Source of the DNA: Micrasema longulum
Lineage: Eukaryota > Arthropoda > Insecta > Trichoptera > Brachycentridae
Assembly: GCA_022494885.1 (NCBI GenBank)
Contig: JAGVSM010000934.1
Coordinates: 62,001 to 126,000, forward strand
Direction of reading: 5' to 3'
DNA length: 64,000 nucleotides
The notes under the pieces were generated by a model. It searched no databases. It was not told where the DNA came from and saw only the letters and a list, made by a program, of their open reading frames with translations. A program made the translations under genes and the position numbers. Each line of letters begins with the position of its first letter. Position 1 is the stretch's first letter. Positions 1 to 9,599 of the stretch are shown piece by piece.

Positions 1-1539
1 GAAATAAAATTAAATATGGATAATAATTTCGTTCCTAAAGCGTTAGAAGGGATGAAAAGGATAAGAGAAGATTAGGATAAGATAGGAAAAAGGAGGGATT
101 TTGTTGAGGAGATTACCCTTAAAAAATCCTATAAAGAATAGACCCCGGAGAATAACGTGATAGTGATACATATGTAATTAAAGTAGTTCTAATAAAAATA
201 AAAATAAACGAAAAAGTTTTGAATAAAATATATCAAGGAAGGAGTAAATTTTGTTATATTCTGTGCAGCTACGATTACTGGAGGAATTTTGAGTGAAGTT
301 ATTGGATGGTACCGGATTGTAAGAAAGTCAGACTTCAAAGGAACATTCTGTCTATGTTTAAACTTCTACATTTCGTCAACTTTTGAAAATATTTTTAACT
401 AACTAGTATAAAAGAAGTACCCATTAAAATTGAAATGTAATTTAAAATAGGGTGAAATAATTCTGCCAGACGAATCTCACTCACATCAATTAAAGTTTTA
501 GCTCTTTTACTTTACAAAATTAAACAGATGGAAGATTGGGGAAAAACAGTTTTTTGGAGAAAAAGATTCTATGAAAATTCTAGGCGAAATTGTAATGCAA
601 ATTACCCACCAAGCCAAAATTTTTTTTTTACTGTTCTTCTATTTTGATGTGAATTATATTGACTTAAAATGACTAATAATTTCGCAAGTACATAATTTTT
701 TTAACAGTGAAACTATAGTATTTTAACAGTAACTTTAAAGTAAGATATATTTTGCGATTCTTTAAGATAAAAAATAATATCTATTATTTAATTTTATTTC
801 TTCTAAAATGAGACGTTGTGCGTTGTACAAACCATAACTTATCTTTATTTAATGACTCCTTTTAAGTTAAAAGCACTCACAAAAAACGCAATATCTTCAA
901 ACACGTGAATTTGCAAAATAGGTATCACGACTTGAATGAAATTACATAATATAAAATTCGGCTGATAATCAATGACGATCGGAACAAGTGTCCACTTAAG
1001 GATAAATATGTATGTTCGATTTTTATAAAATAACGTTTATTTGTCATACGTATTTTTATATTTAAGGGAGGAAGTAGGCTAGGCACGCGTGAGTTAGGTA
1101 TTTTGAAGTATGCACAAAAACACTTTTTTGTTGGTAGATATAGACAACGTTACCTCACGAGACGCGACAACCATTCGGCTCCAGTGTTCATTCTCAGACT
1201 TAATTTTAAATGACAAGTTTGCGTTGTAAAGATAGTAAAATTATTCACACCGTCTTTTTTATGCAAATTTATATGAAAATCGCGCAAGGCAAAATCAAAA
1301 AAAAATTATGATGTTTAAGTTAACGACAAAACACATTTATTTATGTTTTATTGGCTTTCTGATGTTCTTCATATTACTTTTTTAAGTATAATATGCTGTT
1401 TAATTTTTAGGTTATTTTTTTAGTATAAATCTTGTATAATTTTTGGTTTGATTTTTTTTTATATCTTGTTTTTAAAATTCATGTTTTTGAAAAGAAAAAA
1501 AAGATATTAAGCCAAATATGTTAATATTATAAATGTTTG
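1..1539. other. AT-rich intergenic DNA, no gene seen
   Basis: No reading frame here resembles a protein I recognise. At 450-535 there is a plus-strand fragment of dispersed repeat family A, the family seen best at 43710-43975: it shares the run beginning GGTGAAATAATTC, then the cluster around CAATTAAAGTTTTAGCTC. The rest is simple AT-rich sequence. Confidence 0.5.
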
Positions 1540-1606
1540 TAAAAGGCAGATTTGCCGTTTATGTTAATAAAATAAAATAAAATAAATAAATAAAATAAAC
1601 GATTTT
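1540..1606 (+). repeat. 3' end of a truncated non-LTR retrotransposon
   Basis: A small hairpin (GGCA-GATT-TGCC) is followed by a tail of AATAAAATAAAAT units turning into AAATAAAT units. Many insect Jockey/CR1-type elements end in a short hairpin and such a microsatellite tail. No coding part remains upstream that I can recognise. Confidence 0.45.
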
Positions 1607-2035
1607 TTTTAAGTTCTTTTTTATTTATTTATTTCGTTTTTGGATGATACCGTGTGTGTTGGATTTGTTCCGACGTTTCAGTAATATTTGTGAAAGCAAA
1701 TTATTCTACCTTAGATCCTAAAAGATTTCCTTAGCGAAAAAAAACGTGGAACTGGAGATGGGCCCAGAGATTCAACAAAGCAAACCTAATTCGGCAAATA
1801 GCCCTCTGGGCTCAGTTCTGCAAATATTCGATATGTTACCCGAACATTGCAAAACCATGGCCCGTATTCAATTAAATAAATTTGTAAAAAAATGGTAACT
1901 GGGTTTAGGTAGAGAAAAAACGGAAGATTTACTCAAAAATATTCTGAAATAATAAATGGGATAAATTAATATCGTATAGCTGTATAATAAATTAACTAGT
2001 AGGTAGTAGTGTTATTGTTTATTTAGCATAAAAAT
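1607..2035. other. No recognisable feature
   Basis: AT-rich sequence with short T-runs. I see no gene and no clear repeat in it. Confidence 0.4.
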
Positions 2036-2165
2036 GTCTGCCTTAAAACAGGTTGTTCCTAGTTAGACAGACTAGACATGATCCAGAGAAATCTATTACC
2101 TATAAGTGTGTATGTAGTAGATAAAGAAATCGTTATTTTTTGTTAATAAACCATGATTATTATTA
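2036..2165 (+). repeat. Retrotransposon 3' end with hairpin, family H1
   Basis: An imperfect palindrome at 2036-2072 (GTCTG...CAGAC with the inner text TCCTAGTTAGACAG) matches hairpins at 57262-57298 on the plus strand and 31778-31818 on the minus strand. The shared hairpin followed by an AT-rich tail suggests the 3' ends of one non-LTR family, here reduced to its last ~130 bases. Confidence 0.45.
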
Positions 2166-2900
2166 TAAAATTTCTCCGATGCCTTCTTAAATTATTATTT
2201 AACCATCTCTAGTTCGTTGTTCGTTTGTCATTGATTATGTTTTAAATTCTTTAAATTCAATTTTGTGTATTTACTGATATAATGCAATGTCATGAGTTTA
2301 TTTTTATGTTCTTTGACCCCAAGGAATATACAATATGTATACGTATAAACGCTGATTGTATTCAAAGGAGTGATTGATTGATTGGTAAAAAATGCTGGAT
2401 TAATTCAACATGGGTACCGAAAGCTTAGCATGATTTACGTAATTCATTGCGTAATAATCAATGACGGATTTTGATTGAGTAATTTTTGATAGAGAATGAG
2501 ATATCACAGTAATTAATATTCATCATATGCCACGTTTTAGGCGCGCAGTTTCAATTCATACAATCGATCGGTGATTGAAAATAAAGGGGTCTTAACAAAT
2601 TGTAAAGGAAAAAAACTATAAAAACCTATACATGAAAAATTATATCTGTCTCTAATGTATTTCGATTTAAACCAGTTTTTTGTACGTTGATTGTAAATTC
2701 GAAACTTATAAACAACTAGCGGACCCAACAGACGTTGTCCTGACTGAACGTTTTTCCTTGCTTGCCTGTTATTAGCTTGGAAAAGACTTTTCATTGATAA
2801 GTAGGTACAGGTACTTGTTTATGATTGAATTTCAAAACTAAAAATTATTAATATTCAAATATTGAATTTACGTAGGTACCTAAGTACTTGTTTATGGTTG
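2166..2900. other. Intergenic stretch with a 22-bp direct repeat
   Basis: No gene is supported; an 85-codon minus-strand frame here has no recognisable features. A 22-bp sequence beginning GTACTTGTTTATG occurs at 2811-2832 and again at 2884-2905 with one mismatch. The second copy touches the 3' tail of the retrotransposon to the right, so it could mark a local duplication at the insertion point. Confidence 0.35.
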
Positions 2901-2960
2901 AATTTATTTATTTATTTAGTATTTCACAGTTTTAATATGTACAGAGTTTATTTGTTTCAG

Positions 2961-3000
2961 GTCCCGACTAGCTAGGAAATTCCTGTGTTTAGGAAGGACC
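2961..3000 (-). other. Hairpin in the 3' UTR of the three-ORF element
   Basis: On the minus strand GGTCC at one end pairs with GGACC about 35 bases later, enclosing the palindrome AGGAATTTCCT. It lies about 60 bases from the (TAAA)n tail. In CR1/L2-type elements a 3' hairpin can act as the recognition site for the element's own reverse transcriptase; that role here is inferred. Confidence 0.5.
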
Positions 3001-3109
3001 TTATTTTATTCATGTGTTTTTTTTATTTTTAATTTCATTAAATGATGCTTAATAAATTCAAAGAATAATAATAACAATATAAAAAATCAATATAAATTTA
3101 AATTAGAAA

Positions 3110-3330
3110 ACATGCAAGTAATAATAATAAAAATTGAATCATAAAAATAGATTAGAAAATATGCCATTAATAGTAAATACATGAGACACAATTATTATAA
3201 ATTATAAAACATACCGATAATAATAAAAATTGAACCACAAATACACATTATAATATATAAAATGAGTAATTAAGAAATTAAACAAAAATATAAATTGGAA
3301 AACATACCGATAATAATAAAAATTGAAGAA
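3110..3330 (-). repeat. Degenerate ~90-bp repeat, three units, in the 3' UTR
   Basis: The text AATAATAATAAAAATTGAA recurs near 3120, 3215 and 3307. The last two units share a 28-bp identical block with CATACCGATAATAATAA. Spacing is about 90 bases. The repeats sit between the ORF2 stop and the 3' hairpin. Confidence 0.55.
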
Positions 3331-3525
3331 CAAAAATAAATTACAGAATATACCATTTATAATTTTTTTTTAAAATAAGATAGGTACGGTTAAAATACTA
3401 GTTTTAAAAAGAAAAAAAAAACATATGTAAATGAATAAACATAAAAAGTAAAAATGAAATATACATAAAAACAATAAGAGATTTTTTTCAATTAAAAGCA
3501 ACACAATTTTTAGTCATGAAAATAA

Positions 3526-4945
3526 TTACAGGATATAAAAAGGTCTACCCCTAATCCACTTGCTCACCTTCTTCTTATAAACATTGTAACTGACAGACGT
3601 CTTTATGTCAGGGTCCAACATATTAAAAAACCTAGGGCCCAATACTGCAAAATGCCTCTGAAAAAAGGCAGTTCTACTTAGAGGTACCCCAAAGTTTATG
3701 CTCATTGCATATCTTGTTTTAATATTTTGTTGTGTTCTATTTTTTATTGAAGACCAGAAATTTGTAAGGACTTCTCTAACATAAAGTTGTCTGATAGTTA
3801 GTAAATTTGTAGTTTCAAATAGAGTATGAGAGGGGTAAGTAGATGGCAGTTTTAGCATTATTTTCAATATTGTTTTTTGGAGAATGACCAATGGATTTAG
3901 TATGACCTCCGAACAACCACCCCATCCAATTATTCCATATGACGCAACCGACTGGAACAGTGCAAAATATACCGATTTAACTGCTCCGTAGTCTAAAACA
4001 CCTCTCAATGAGTAGAACACATGTATCAGTTTTCGGAGTTTTTTGACAGTCATAGAAATGTGAGATTCCCATTTAAGATGGCTGTCAATCATAATTCCCA
4101 AATATTTAATTTCATTAACTCTTTTCAAGGGAGAACAGGTACACGGCACTTTATCTTGTCCAGGAATTTGGTTTAAACCACAAGTATGAAGCATAACATT
4201 GAAAGATGTGACTGGTTGGGTAGCTCCACTGAGGCTAAATGTTATGTAGTTTGTTTTATCAATATTGAGGGAAAGAAAATTTATGTCTAACCACTTTCTC
4301 ACCATTTCCATTCCTTCTGTGGCCTTACAAAAAACATCGTTCCATGAGCATCCATCGAAAACGATTACGGTATCATCTGCGAAAGAAATAATGGCTTTGC
4401 CAAGTTCCATGTTACAGAGATTATTAATGTATACAAGAAATAGTATTGGACCCAGTACACTACCTTGGGGCACACCGTTTATGACTGGTTGACTTTTGCT
4501 TCTAGTTTCTTTTCCCGTCTCATCCGTTATTTTTGTAGTTTGAGTTCTCCCTGTCAGATAATTTTCAAACCATTTTAATGCAGTTCCATTGACTCCTATT
4601 TCTGATAGTCTTCTACACAGTATCGAGTAGGACACAGTGTCAAAAGCCTTAGCTAGATCAAGGAACACAGCTATAGTTTTACTTTTTCTATCTAAACATT
4701 CGGACAGTATCTTTGATAAATTTGCTATCGCATCAGATGTGCTCTTTTTTTGTCTAAAACCGTACTGATTATTTGATAAAATGCTATTGCTCTCTAGGAA
4801 GAAATTAAACCTTGTTTTAACTATCAATTCTATGATTTTAGAAACTACACTAAGAAGAGAAATTGGTCGGTAATTGTTAACTGAGCACTTATCTTTGGAT
4901 TTAAAAATAGGAATAACAATAGAGTTTTTCAGACAATTAGGGAAA
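3526..4945 (-). CDS. ORF2 C-terminal part: reverse transcriptase
   Basis: Reverse transcriptase of the three-ORF element, which copies the element RNA at the target site. Visible motifs in order: a block with NYRPISLLS just upstream of the longest ATG frame, GFRQKKSTSD, LDLAKAFDTV (catalytic Asp), VPQGSVLGPILF, and SFADDTVIVF, the FADD form of the YxDD active site. The C-terminus ends in GPRFFNMLDP and WIRGRPFYIL, typical of the thumb and tail of Jockey/CR1 enzymes. The reading frame continues upstream of the first ATG (4827) to about 4945, where it meets the endonuclease frame after a one-base shift. All catalytic residues are present, so the copy looks recently active apart from the shift. 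Confidence 0.9.
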
Positions 4946-6454
4946 AATTCCCTCCTTAAAGCTGCAGTTTATAATATGTGTTAGAGGAAAAGCGATTATG
5001 TTTTTTAGGTGCTTAACACATTTAGTAGTAATATTGTCAGTACCTGAAGAGCAACAATTCTTTAGCGAGGAAATAACTGCATTAAGCTCAACATGATTAG
5101 TGGGTGAAATATTAAATGGAGGGTACGGTATATTAGAGCCGTTTATTCGCGAAGCCAATTCTTGTTCGGAGTTTTTCAGTCTATTTTTGATAATATTAGC
5201 TAAATTAGATCCTATGTTGGCGAAAAATTTGTTAAAGTGGTTGGCGATTTGGTCAGGGTTTTTCAGTACGTTATACGGTTTTCCATCTATGTTAATATCG
5301 TTTATAGAATTTCTTATCCCAGATGTATAAGAAATTTCTTTTATGATTTGCCATATTCTTTTTCCGTCACCTTTAGCATCGAGAATCTTACTTCTATAGT
5401 ATTCCTCTTTATCATTTTTTAAGGTTTTGTTGCATCTATTTCTATATTTCTTATAGTAATGATTTAAAATTCGATCAGTAGGATTATTAGTACAATATCG
5501 ATGAAGTTTGTCTCTTTTTCTAACACATTTGATAAGTCCTGTTGTTATCCAAGGTTTGATTTTACGTTTCTTTGACGATGTTCTCCGTGTGATGCTTGTA
5601 GCATTTGTTATATGTGCATCGAGTATATTAACAAAGTGTTTGCAAGAAATATTTGGGTCGTTGTTTGAATAGACCGGAGACCAGGTCTCTTCAGTTATTT
5701 TTTGGAATAGTAAATTGTAATCAATATTTTTGCTATTATATTGTCGCTCAGGTGGAGGTGGTGTCGAGGTTGCTACACTGATAATGTTAGCATAGTGATC
5801 GGTTATGCTACATTTGTAAACAACTGCCCTAGTGTGTAGTAAACTTTTTAAGAAAACGTGGTCAATGCAGCTACTAGTTGTTTCCGTTACCCTTGTGGGT
5901 ACCATAATTGCCGGATAGAATCCATATGTACCAAGAAGGTTCAGGTATTCATTGGCCTGTGGGTGCATATTATTGATTATATTGATGTTTGTATCTCCTA
6001 AGATAAAAAAGTTTTTTATGTTCTTGTTAAGTTCCAAATATTCGTTTAACGATGATAAGAAAGACGTTATGTTTGTGTTGTGAGGAGAACGGTAGATAGC
6101 TAGAATAGTCATCATATTATTAATTTCAATTTCAATACAATTGGAATGTGGAAAGCATACTTCCTTACTTGTAAAAGCTAGTTTACTTTTTACAAATATA
6201 ACGACACCGTCATTTTGTAGTTTATTATTACAAGAATGACATTGGTTGTAGTTTCCAATAGTTTTAGGAATATAATATTCATTTATCCAGCATTCTGACA
6301 GTATGATAACATCTATATCACAATTTAGTTCAGTTAAAACAACCATTAGGGCATCAAAATTTTTGTTTATGCTTCTAATATTCATAGAAAATACCTTGAT
6401 GGAAGAACCATTATTTAAAAATTGTTTAGCAACATTTGATTCTATGGTTTCCAT
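4937..6454 (-). CDS. ORF2 N-terminal part: AP-like endonuclease and RT entry
   Basis: Encodes the endonuclease/exonuclease/phosphatase-fold domain that nicks the target DNA. Motifs seen: FSMNIRSINKNFDAL (metal/substrate Asn), LSECWI (catalytic Glu), IYRSPHN, ILGDTNINI (Asp/Asn pair), SCIDHVF, and ITDHYANI in place of the usual SDH motif. A lysine-rich linker follows, then the start of the reverse transcriptase up to FKEGIFP. It then stops because of a one-base shift in the run GGAATTTTTCCC near 4944-4955; the neighbouring frame continues the same protein without loss. The frame is open upstream to 6505, so the initiating codon could be ATG 6454 or lie upstream if made by readthrough from ORF-M, whose stop is only 40 bases before this ATG. 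Confidence 0.88.
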   Translation of the reverse strand: METIESNVAKQFLNNGSSIKVFSMNIRSINKNFDALMVVLTELNCDIDVIILSECWINEYYIPKTIGNYNQCHSCNNKLQNDGVVIFVKSKLAFTSKEVCFPHSNCIEIEINNMMTILAIYRSPHNTNITSFLSSLNEYLELNKNIKNFFILGDTNINIINNMHPQANEYLNLLGTYGFYPAIMVPTRVTETTSSCIDHVFLKSLLHTRAVVYKCSITDHYANIISVATSTPPPPERQYNSKNIDYNLLFQKITEETWSPVYSNNDPNISCKHFVNILDAHITNATSITRRTSSKKRKIKPWITTGLIKCVRKRDKLHRYCTNNPTDRILNHYYKKYRNRCNKTLKNDKEEYYRSKILDAKGDGKRIWQIIKEISYTSGIRNSINDINIDGKPYNVLKNPDQIANHFNKFFANIGSNLANIIKNRLKNSEQELASRINGSNIPYPPFNISPTNHVELNAVISSLKNCCSSGTDNITTKCVKHLKNIIAFPLTHIINCSFKEGIFP

Positions 6455-6494
6455 CAGAGGTATAGGGTCAAATTCATCAAACGTACTATGTGGT

Positions 6495-8609
6495 TCACTC
6501 GCGCCCTAGAGAAAACAGTAATACAATGAGTGATACAAAAATAATTGACGGATTTACAGAATTTACAAGATAATTCAACAGAACAGTTTGAATAAGATTA
6601 TTTTCAGTCGTTAACTCTTTTGAGAAAAGCTTTATATAAAAGATTATAGAGTGAATCGTAGCACTTGCAGCATCCAAAAAAATATTAAACATTGTCAAAG
6701 TCATTATAGAGATTACTGGGAGTGATACTATGTAGATCATTTTATAGGGTAGCAGAGTCATAGAAATTTTACAGCATATACTTAAGATACATACAGTGAG
6801 AATTTTACAATTATTTAATAGAAAGTACAGATACATATATTTAAAAATGTTGATAAGAGTCAGTATATAGTATAAAAGAGCAAAATAAAAATCATTGTTA
6901 TTATTACATTTATGACAAGAAAGTATAAATGCAATATTTAAATCCTGGTATAAGAGGTAAATTGTGGAGTCATTTAAATTAACCTTAAAATAAACCGTAG
7001 TTATAAATATCATGATATACAGATATAAAAAGTGAGCTGACAAAGAAAAATAGTACATGCTATAAAAACAATATAAAAACTTTGGCTTAATAAATAGAAG
7101 CACAAAAATAAAGTTAAATGTATATGAAACTAAGATGATATTAAAATAAATCATTTTTAAAATTGTTAAAAAGTAAGGATACAAAAAATATAGGCATTCT
7201 TCACAAAAGTAGAGATTCAATGTAAATAATATAAAGAGAAAATTAAAATCGTTATAAACATAGGTATAAAGGGTGACAAATTTTACAGTATTTAGATTCA
7301 TTTGGTTAGAGTCAAAAGTGTTCAAGGTTATAGTAGTATATAAATATGTAAAATTCAGTGTAGTCTCATTCAGTGCTGTGTAATCTTTTGCCACACAATA
7401 CGAAAATGACAGTATAAAGAGGACGTAAACAAAAATAAAACGGTAGCAATAAAGTAAAAAACAATAATAAGAACATACTTTAGCATTGTAATAACGTAAT
7501 GAAATAATATAGTTTAATTTTTCATGACTTGTATATATATGACGTAATAGAATTATACAATGAAAAAATAAGAGAACAATAAAAAAGTAGCATGAGATAG
7601 AAAAATAGTTTAAAACTATTTCTCGTATCTGAGGTAGAAATATAGTATATTTACAGATCAGTAGCATAGTAATCCAATTTGATTCAAATATAGAGGAACG
7701 TAATTCCATATCCATAATATAATTTGAATCTAAGAAATTGAATTTATAAGTATATAAATAGTATAAATAATAAGGCCATTTTTTTAAAACTTGGAAGAAA
7801 GATAGAATTTCGTATGAACATATTTGATTAAAACTAAAAGTAGTTTTTTTATTCTGATTCTCTGGCATATAAGATTTTAACACAGCAAAATAATAATACG
7901 GCACGAGAAAGAAAAGAAAAATAAGTATATAAATAATGAATACAATAAATCTATGGTTTAAAATAATTTGTTTTTGAATTTCTATGAATTGACTATGACA
8001 GTTTGTCGTTCTATGAATATATTTGACAACAATACTATTTCTGTGTGCATTGCTCCAGTTGAATTGAAAGTGATGTAATGTTGTTTTATCATTATATAAT
8101 AAAAACAATCTCTGAGATCTCTTTGGGATTGTGTGTCTCGTGAATATAGAACTTGCTATGATACACTGAAAGTTCTTTAAATATTGAATAGCACAAGTAA
8201 TCTGCTCAATTTTATCTAAAATACTATAACGTATTATGAGACTTATATCAAGCTTAACAATTAGCAGATGTACATGCATCAAGATTAAAGGTAAAATATT
8301 ATGACGTTCTGCATTACAATACAATAGAAAGATGGATATAATTATGTACAATGCTTTATAAGCCGGAGAATAGTTGACCATAAGATGAGAATTATGAGTA
8401 AGGTTTGTAATGGTCGACATTTCTTTAATTATTTTTGTAATTTTATAAACACAGACGCACAAAGTATATTGAGTGGAGCAATGAATCATATTACAGTGCG
8501 GAGATTTTATATATTTATAGCTTAAGTAGATCTGTCTCGCTTTTAACCCGAAAACATCCTTCACCTTCTGCTTTACGAGTAAAAATATTTCCGTTTTTGG
8601 TCCATACAT
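6495..8609 (-). CDS. ORF-M: hydrophobic multi-pass protein between ORF1 and ORF2
   Basis: I do not recognise this protein. The frame is open for 704 codons (numbered from ATG 8609); the first ~31 overlap the end of ORF1, so the true start is more likely Met41 (8489) or Met64 (8420). It is extremely rich in Phe, Leu, Ile, Tyr and Asn. About ten to twelve membrane-length hydrophobic stretches can be seen, roughly at 83-98, 105-119, 219-244, 333-356, 381-406, 472-507, 510-541, 574-598, 600-640 and 683-701. Possible N-glycosylation sites include NLT, NWS, NET, NFT and NDS. It ends with TGA at 6497-6495, 40 bases before the ORF2 ATG. In DNA this AT-rich, over 600 sense codons in a row are very unlikely by chance, so I infer coding selection. 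A membrane, transport or fusion role is possible but unproven. Alternatives: a captured gene, or an unusual ORF of a known clade. Confidence 0.72.
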   Translation of the reverse strand: MYGPKTEIFLLVKQKVKDVFGLKARQIYLSYKYIKSPHCNMIHCSTQYTLCVCVYKITKIIKEMSTITNLTHNSHLMVNYSPAYKALYIIISIFLLYCNAERHNILPLILMHVHLLIVKLDISLIIRYSILDKIEQITCAIQYLKNFQCIIASSIFTRHTIPKRSQRLFLLYNDKTTLHHFQFNWSNAHRNSIVVKYIHRTTNCHSQFIEIQKQIILNHRFIVFIIYILIFLFFLVPYYYFAVLKSYMPENQNKKTTFSFNQICSYEILSFFQVLKKWPYYLYYLYTYKFNFLDSNYIMDMELRSSIFESNWITMLLICKYTIFLPQIREIVLNYFSISCYFFIVLLFFHCIILLRHIYTSHEKLNYIISLRYYNAKVCSYYCFLLYCYRFIFVYVLFILSFSYCVAKDYTALNETTLNFTYLYTTITLNTFDSNQMNLNTVKFVTLYTYVYNDFNFLFILFTLNLYFCEECLYFLYPYFLTILKMIYFNIILVSYTFNFIFVLLFIKPKFLYCFYSMYYFSLSAHFLYLYIMIFITTVYFKVNLNDSTIYLLYQDLNIAFILSCHKCNNNNDFYFALLYYILTLINIFKYMYLYFLLNNCKILTVCILSICCKISMTLLPYKMIYIVSLPVISIMTLTMFNIFLDAASATIHSIIFYIKLFSKELTTENNLIQTVLLNYLVNSVNPSIIFVSLIVLLFSLGRE

Positions 8610-9375
8610 ACTTTATTCCTTTGGTTTTAGCTAACTGTTTGGTTTTCGCCAGCAGAAACTTGCACCTTCTTGTCAATTGTTCCGTGATAAAAATGTTTGT
8701 ATGTTTTATGTCCTTTAAGCCGATAAGGGTTGAATTTATACACTGTTTTTTATTTTTTATGCACTCCCTATTGTATGTTTTGATTTTTTGCAGGAAAGAG
8801 TCTTTACCTTCTTTGGTACGCATTGTTAAAACAATGGAGCTTGGAGTATTTTGTGTTGGAAGCCTCCTCGAGCGTTCTATGGATGCGATTTCTTGGCCCG
8901 GTTCCCAGCTTATTATCGTAGCTATATTATTGATGATTTTCGACAGATAACTATTTGTTTCCTGGGGATTATCAGGGCATCCTCGGATTTCAATATTATT
9001 TTGTATTTTTATTTTTTCCTCTTCGTCTAATTTTCCTTCCAAATAATTCACTCTCTTTATCAATTCTAGTTGATTTTGATGATTTTTTTTATTCTCGTTT
9101 TCTTTTCCTTCCAGTTCTGTCAGGCGTTTGCTAAGCGTTTCATTCTGTTCACTGACAAATTTGATGGCCTCCAGAATAGTTGCGTATTGGTTGGTGACCT
9201 GACTTATCTGCTGATGGATTATTTCAAAACTTTTACTTAGCCGATTGACCTCTGTCTGAAGGGCAGATAGCGCGTTTGCCAACTCCAAGTTAGCCGAGAA
9301 GGGTTGGGCGGCTGCAGCTGGTGATGCTGGAAAAGGTTCAGTAGTCTTTAATTTTGAGTCCTTTTTTGGGGCCAT
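8515..9375 (-). CDS. ORF1: coiled-coil, RNA-binding type protein with FP-like C-terminus
   Basis: First frame of the three-ORF element, 286 residues, starting at ATG 9375 after an AT-rich leader. Residues about 1-25 are Ala/Pro/Ser-rich. About 28-125 form a long heptad-like coiled coil (LELANALSALQTEV onward), expected to trimerise or dimerise. About 125-215 resemble an RRM-like fold (NNIEIRGCPDNPQE). The last ~70 residues, with CKFLLAKTKQLAKTKGIKY and FTRKAEGE, match the pattern shared by ORF1 proteins of many insect non-LTR elements and the C-terminal domain of baculovirus FP proteins. It probably coats the element RNA. No CCHC knuckles are seen. The ORF-M frame overlaps its last codons. 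Confidence 0.85.
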   Translation of the reverse strand: MAPKKDSKLKTTEPFPASPAAAAQPFSANLELANALSALQTEVNRLSKSFEIIHQQISQVTNQYATILEAIKFVSEQNETLSKRLTELEGKENENKKNHQNQLELIKRVNYLEGKLDEEEKIKIQNNIEIRGCPDNPQETNSYLSKIINNIATIISWEPGQEIASIERSRRLPTQNTPSSIVLTMRTKEGKDSFLQKIKTYNRECIKNKKQCINSTLIGLKDIKHTNIFITEQLTRRCKFLLAKTKQLAKTKGIKYVWTKNGNIFTRKAEGEGCFRVKSETDLLKL

Positions 9376-9599
9376 CTTTAAAGTAGGTAGGTTTTTTGGG
9401 AATCTTTAATCACTCTTTTCTTCAGCACAGTTCAGTATAAGAATAAACAAAAACTATTTTAAATATTTAAAATCACTTCTTTGCACTATTTAGATAAAAA
9501 TTATGTTTATTTTAACACTTAAATTTCTAAAATTCTTGATTTGTTTAGAGGAGTAAATTTTTGACGTTTGTAATTTTGACAGATGACAGTGAATTCCTT

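Larger units (their letters stand above)
2901..9595 (-). mobile_element. Near-complete three-ORF non-LTR retrotransposon
   Basis: Read on the minus strand it has a 5' leader (about 9595-9376), ORF1 (9375-8515), a hydrophobic middle frame ORF-M (to 6495), ORF2 with endonuclease and reverse transcriptase (6454-3526) and a 3' UTR ending in a (TAAA)n tail at about 2901. The endonuclease and FADD-type reverse transcriptase place it in the Jockey/CR1 superfamily; the exact clade is uncertain. Known two-ORF relatives are usually about 4-5 kb, so at about 6.7 kb this one is long, and ORF-M accounts for the excess. One frameshift in ORF2 is the only clear lesion. The 5' boundary is approximate, because a related copy in the opposite orientation starts at about 9600. 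I found no convincing target-site duplication. Confidence 0.8.

Noticed and set aside
4937..4960. Programmed frameshift in ORF2
   Set aside because: It lies inside the RT entry region between conserved blocks, not at an ORF junction; a simple indel in a homopolymer is more likely.
6495..8609. ORF-M as a nuclear copy of a mitochondrial gene
   Set aside because: Hydrophobic and AT-rich like mitochondrial genes, but it is open in the standard code for its whole length, matches no mitochondrial gene I can recall and abuts both retrotransposon ORFs.
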